Under the pieces are notes generated by a model. That model saw only the letters and a list, made by a program, of their open reading frames with translations. It was not told the origin of the DNA and searched no databases. Below, piece after piece: positions 60,141 to 64,000 of a DNA stretch of 64,000 bases. Every line of letters starts with the position of its first letter. Position 1 is the stretch's first letter. The position numbers and the translations under genes were made by a program. Origin of the DNA: Boudabousia tangfeifanii (lineage in GTDB: Bacteria > Actinomycetota > Actinomycetes > Actinomycetales > Actinomycetaceae); NCBI RefSeq assembly GCF_001856685.1, contig NZ_CP017812.1, forward strand, positions 2,046,001-2,110,000, in the 5' to 3' direction.

Positions 60141-61556
60141 CTACTTCCCGATTTTTGCCGGGCGGTGACGTTCAGCCGCAATTACTACTGGACTGTGCGC
60201 TGGATTAGGCTGGGCTACGTGGAACACCAACATTTCCGCGGTGCGTAAGCTTGGCGGATTCATTTGGAGCTGACGACGCACTTCGTCATTGGCAATATCT
60301 GCCACCACTGCCAGCAAGTCCGGCAAGGTCGGCCGGTGCACACAAACCACGCGATGCCCATTCTGCTTGGTCAAGACTTGTTGCCAGGCATGCGCACTTG
60401 TGGCTGGCGATTGCCGGTGTGCGTCCTCGGTCAGGGCCGAAAGCAACTGCAGAGGCAAGTCGGCGATAGCAGCATAAGGACGCACGGTACTGGCACAACG
60501 CTGCCACGGTGAAGTGTAAACTTGTTCGACCCCGTAGGCGGAAAGCAGGTCGATCAGGTCGCGTGATTGCAGCACTCCGCTGCGGGCGAGGGGGCGCGAG
60601 GCGTCCTCGGCAGACCAACGATCACGAGACATCGCTTTGGAGTGCCGCAAGAGCACCACATTTTGGGTACAAAGTGTCCCATTTTCAAGGCGTGCAACTA
60701 AGTCATCAAGCAGGCGACGATCCCCGCGACGGGTCAGCATTTTGGCTGCTTTGGCGGGGCTCACCCATTTGGTTTCGTCAATTTCTCGCAAGGAGGCTTG
60801 GGCGGCAGGCACGCGTGTTCGGGCGATTGGTTCGCTGTGGAGAACTCGACCCACCCAGTAATAGACTTCCTTCAACAGTCCACTGCCGAGGCGATAACGC
60901 TGGGTGGTCATTGGGGCCCCGAGGGTAACCACACAACCAGTTTCCTCTTCAACTTCGCGCACGGCGGCGGCCAAAATATGTTCGCCAGGTTCGGCTTTAC
61001 CCTTCGGCCACGACCAGTCATTGTAACGAGGGCGGTGAACTAGCAGAACCTCAATCTCATCCGCACTGGTGGGCACGTAGTTCGGGTCCAAGTCCGCTAG
61101 GTTAGCTTTTTCTTCGGCCTTGGCGTTCCGGCTGCGCTCGCCATCATCCTCGGCCGAGTCAGTTTTCCCACCGTTTTTACCGTTGGTATCTACGCCTTGC
61201 TGGGCATCGTTTCCAAGGCCCGACTCCCCCGCATGTGCTTCGTGATTTTGGGCTTGGCCGAGGGCGGGTGCCGGAGCAAAGCCCATAGCTGCCGCAATGG
61301 TAGCCGGGGTGGGCTTTGGCGTTTTTTCCTCGTGTGCGACGGCTGGCTCGGCCTCGATTTTGCCGGCAACTTTTTTAGCAAACATGGCTGGGGTGGGACG
61401 CTTTGGGTCAGCCTGTTCCGTGCGCACTGCGTCGCTCTTGGCAACTGCTGATGCCGTTTTTTCGCTAGCTTTTTGCGCCTTTGGGGCGATACGCCAAACC
61501 AGCGCTCCACCGGCACGTACGATGGCCGCGGGACGAGGGGCAGGGCTAGCAGACAT
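60141..61556 (-). CDS. MutT1-like Nudix/histidine phosphatase with a large insertion in the Nudix fold
   Basis: The 471-residue protein combines a Nudix hydrolase and a SixA-like histidine phosphatase, as in mycobacterial MutT1, which removes oxidised or signalling nucleotides. The Nudix box is KAEPGEHILAAAVREVEEETG; the phosphatase starts VVLLRHSKAMSRDRW. The Nudix fold normally begins RAGGALVWR followed within about ten residues by VLLVHRPRY. Here RAGGALVWR is at residues 15-23 but EVLLVHRPRYNDWSWPKGK comes about 135 residues later. The inserted stretch is Ala/Lys/Glu-rich and disordered. It lies 55 bases after ppk and is probably cotranscribed with it. Confidence 0.9.
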   Translation of the reverse strand: MSASPAPRPAAIVRAGGALVWRIAPKAQKASEKTASAVAKSDAVRTEQADPKRPTPAMFAKKVAGKIEAEPAVAHEEKTPKPTPATIAAAMGFAPAPALGQAQNHEAHAGESGLGNDAQQGVDTNGKNGGKTDSAEDDGERSRNAKAEEKANLADLDPNYVPTSADEIEVLLVHRPRYNDWSWPKGKAEPGEHILAAAVREVEEETGCVVTLGAPMTTQRYRLGSGLLKEVYYWVGRVLHSEPIARTRVPAAQASLREIDETKWVSPAKAAKMLTRRGDRRLLDDLVARLENGTLCTQNVVLLRHSKAMSRDRWSAEDASRPLARSGVLQSRDLIDLLSAYGVEQVYTSPWQRCASTVRPYAAIADLPLQLLSALTEDAHRQSPATSAHAWQQVLTKQNGHRVVCVHRPTLPDLLAVVADIANDEVRRQLQMNPPSLRTAEMLVFHVAQPNPAHSPVVIAAERHRPAKIGK

Positions 61557-61611
61557 AGGTAGTATTATCCCGCACCTAGGCGTTCAATGCCAATGGTGAT
61601 GTTAGGACACG

Positions 61612-64000
61612 TCAGCTACGACCGGACACTCGTGCGGAAGCTTCGGACATAAGTTTTTGCTGGTAATCCACCAATGGCTTGCCGTTCTTGTTGGTGGTGC
61701 GACGTTGCCACGAACCGTTCTTGCGCAAACGCCAAGAGCTGGTTTTTCCGCTGGCTTGGTCACGCACCATGCCCTTGAGGTAAGCAATCTGATCGGGGTC
61801 TTTCACCTTCACTAGCGCTTCAATCCGGCGGTCTAGATTACGGTGCATTAGATCCGCAGAGCCAATCCATACTTCTGGGTCTCCCCCATTTTCGAAGGCA
61901 TAGACTCGGGAGTGTTCGAGGTAGCGACCAAGGATGGAACGAACTCGGATATTGTCGGAAAGTCCGGGCACGCCTGAACGAATTGCACAGATACCGCGCA
62001 CCACAATGTCGACTTTCACGCCGGCTTGGCTGGCTCGGTACAGGGCGTCGATCACGGCCTCATCGACGATGGAGTTGACCTTGATCGAAATCCGGGCAGG
62101 ACGCCCAGCCTTATGGTGTTCGACTTCGCGTTCAATGCGTTCAATCAGGCCGGGGCGAATCGAGCGGGGTGCAACCAAGAGACGATTGAAGGTTGCCAAG
62201 GGGGCGTAACCGCTCATCAGGTTGAACAATCGGGTGAGGTCTTGGGCTACTTCCGGGTCGGTGGTTAACAAACCAAGATCCTCGTAACCGCGGGCGGTCT
62301 TGGGGTGGTAGTTACCGGTCCCGACGTGGCAGTAACGACGCAAACCGTCAGCTTCTTGACGTACCACTAGGGAAAGCTTGCAGTGCGTCTTGAGTCCAAT
62401 CATGCCGTAGACCACGTGAACGCCGGCGCGCTCTAGCTTGCGTGCCCACGAGATGTTAGCGTCCTCGTCGAAACGGGCCTTAATTTCGACGATGGCAACC
62501 ACCTGTTTGCCAGCCTGAGCTGCCGCGATTAGTGCCGAAACAATCGGAGAATCGGAACTGGTGCGGTACAAGGTCTGTTTGATGGCCTGCACCTGAGGAT
62601 CCTTGGCGGCAGTAGCCACAAAATGCTGGACCGAGGTCGCGAAAGAGTCGTACGGGTGGTGCAGCAAAATGTCGTGATCTCGCATGGAAGCGAAAATGTC
62701 GCCCGGGGTGGAGCGTTCGACTTTAGATAGCCCGAAAGCCGTCACTGGTACGTAGTTCGGGTACTTTAGGTGTGGCAGGTCGAGGTCGTGGAGTTGGTTC
62801 AAACACGTCAGATCCAGCGGTTCGGGTAGACGATAGACATCTGCATGCGTGATTTCTAGTTTTTGTACCAAGAAGTCGAGGACGGTCGGCGTGATCGTGT
62901 CGGTGACTTCAAGGCGAACTGCCGGACCAAATTTACGGCGTAGCAATTCTTGTTCCATCGCCGTCAATAGGTTTTCGGCGTCGTCTTCTTCCACTTCCAC
63001 GTCCTCGTTACGGGTGAGGCGGAAGACGTGATCTTCTAGGATTTCCATTCCGGGGAACAGGTAGGCCAAGTGCGCCGAAATGACCGATTCGATCGGGACG
63101 AAAGTGGCGCCACCACGATCCTCAACCAAGCGAGCTGGATCAATTTCAGTGCCAGCAGTTTCGACGTTGAGGAAGCGCGGCAGCGAGTCAGGCACTTTCA
63201 CCCGGGCAAAGTATTCCTTGTTGCTGATTGGGTTTCTGGTTACGACTGCAATGTTGAGTGAGAGACCAGAGATATAGGGGAAGGGGTGCGAAGGGTCTAC
63301 TGCCAACGGGGTCAACACGGGGAAGATTTGCTTCCGGAAATAGTTGGTGAGTTTTTCCTGGTCTTTTTCTTCCAGTTGTTCCCAAGTGCGCAAACGGAGG
63401 CCAGCTTCTTCTAGTCCCGGCAGAATCTCGGTTTGGAAGAATTCACCCTGGCGTTGGGTCAGCTGACGGGTGCGGGTACGAATCCCGTCCATCACTTGCT
63501 GTGGCGAGAGACCAGAAGCAGCCGGTTTTGCGATTCCCGCGGCAATACGACGCTTAAGTCCGGCGGCGCGCACCATCATGAACTCGTCAAGGTTGGAGCT
63601 GAAAATTGCGAGGAACCAGGCTCGTTCTAGTAATGGCAAGTTGGGGTCTTCCGCCTGTTCGAGGACGCGCTCATTGAAAGCCATCCACGAAAGCTCACGG
63701 TCAGCGAAGCGACCTGCTGGGAGCGGCTGGTCTTCCCCTAGGTTGGATTGCTCAATCAGCGGTTCCGAAATCGGGGTGGGCAATTCTTCGAAGTAGAGAG
63801 TGGTGTCGTCCTGCTCGTCGTCGTCCTCGTCATCCATAGCTTCAAGATTGACAACTTCAGGGGAGGCTGAGCCTTTGTCTCCCGCTTTCTTAGCTTTATC
63901 TAGGGCATCAGACTTGATCTCAGACTTTTTATCCTCGTTCTTTTTCCCGTCAGATTTATCATCCGACTTGGCCTCACGGTTTTTCTCCTCAGACTTTTTA
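61612..64000 (-). CDS. ppk: Polyphosphate kinase 1, N-terminus beyond the window
   Basis: Ppk1 makes inorganic polyphosphate from ATP. The protein has the N-terminal [19 protein letters not shown], the [15 protein letters not shown] head, the catalytic His in [13 protein letters not shown] and the second active-site region [20 protein letters not shown]. An ATG at 63837 gives 741 residues. But the frame stays open from there to the window edge, and codes a Lys/Ser/Asp/Glu-rich stretch, with no ribosome binding site before 63837. The true start therefore probably lies outside the window, and the protein has a charged tail of at least 54 residues before MDDEDDD. It clusters with the Nudix/phosphatase gene and the pst operon. 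Confidence 0.93.
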   Translation of the reverse strand, partial: KKSEEKNREAKSDDKSDGKKNEDKKSEIKSDALDKAKKAGDKGSASPEVVNLEAMDDEDDDEQDDTTLYFEELPTPISEPLIEQSNLGEDQPLPAGRFADRELSWMAFNERVLEQAEDPNLPLLERAWFLAIFSSNLDEFMMVRAAGLKRRIAAGIAKPAASGLSPQQVMDGIRTRTRQLTQRQGEFFQTEILPGLEEAGLRLRTWEQLEEKDQEKLTNYFRKQIFPVLTPLAVDPSHPFPYISGLSLNIAVVTRNPISNKEYFARVKVPDSLPRFLNVETAGTEIDPARLVEDRGGATFVPIESVISAHLAYLFPGMEILEDHVFRLTRNEDVEVEEDDAENLLTAMEQELLRRKFGPAVRLEVTDTITPTVLDFLVQKLEITHADVYRLPEPLDLTCLNQLHDLDLPHLKYPNYVPVTAFGLSKVERSTPGDIFASMRDHDILLHHPYDSFATSVQHFVATAAKDPQVQAIKQTLYRTSSDSPIVSALIAAAQAGKQVVAIVEIKARFDEDANISWARKLERAGVHVVYGMIGLKTHCKLSLVVRQEADGLRRYCHVGTGNYHPKTARGYEDLGLLTTDPEVAQDLTRLFNLMSGYAPLATFNRLLVAPRSIRPGLIERIEREVEHHKAGRPARISIKVNSIVDEAVIDALYRASQAGVKVDIVVRGICAIRSGVPGLSDNIRVRSILGRYLEHSRVYAFENGGDPEVWIGSADLMHRNLDRRIEALVKVKDPDQIAYLKGMVRDQASGKTSSWRLRKNGSWQRRTTNKNGKPLVDYQQKLMSEASARVSGRS

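Overview
The window looks like chromosomal DNA of an actinobacterium of moderate GC, most likely of the family Actinomycetaceae; no database was available to confirm this. The clues are PriA acting in place of TrpF, a MutT1-type Nudix/histidine-phosphatase protein next to Ppk1, an LAxTG-type cell-wall sorting signal, and a tryptophan leader peptide that starts at or near the predicted transcription start. Most housekeeping genes have GC-biased third codon positions. The 28.9-40.1 kb stretch is clearly more AT-rich. No rRNA, tRNA or CRISPR array was seen.

Layout. 0-6.2 kb: a small membrane protein, a decayed GntR/ABC-transporter operon with an intact operator, about 0.7 kb of gene-free DNA holding several large palindromes, a sialidase without signal peptide, a DUF2087 remnant, and an XRE regulator with a small membrane protein. 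6.2-14.5 kb: the tryptophan operon (promoter, Trp-rich leader peptide and attenuator, trpE, trpG, trpD, a trpC-trpB fusion, trpA, priA). Several of its proteins carry low-complexity linkers or tails. 14.6-18.1 kb: two tandem paralogous glycosyltransferases and a convergent UDP-GlcNAc 2-epimerase. 18.3-25.3 kb: small or unknown membrane proteins, an EcsC-like protein, a Nudix hydrolase, an unknown 290-residue protein, and a secreted cell-wall-anchored peptidase.

25.4-41.4 kb is a defence island: a large SF1 helicase divergent from a complete type I Wadjet system (jetABCD), an AT-rich single-chain restriction/methyltransferase protein, and a two-gene unit made of a winged-helix/HNH protein without the usual HNH histidines and an unknown partner.

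41.5-45.8 kb: a four-gene metal ABC transporter (lipoprotein, ATPase, two permeases) behind a DtxR-like palindrome and other nested palindromes. 45.8-55.3 kb: an SLH-domain protein, two paralogous membrane proteins, a very large YhgE/Pip-type protein divergent from its probable TetR repressor across a 35-bp perfectly symmetric operator, and a DMT transporter with a possible attenuator. 55.6-64 kb: phosphate genes, with pstSCAB, a Nudix/phosphatase protein whose Nudix fold is split by a long insertion, and polyphosphate kinase running off the right edge.

The most notable signals are the defence island with its uncharacterised helicase and HNH pair, the TrpC-TrpB fusion with repeat-driven linkers, a 43-bp perfect palindrome in gene-free DNA, and a 10-mer (CTCGGCCAGC) that recurs far above chance and in one place forms the stem of a terminator.
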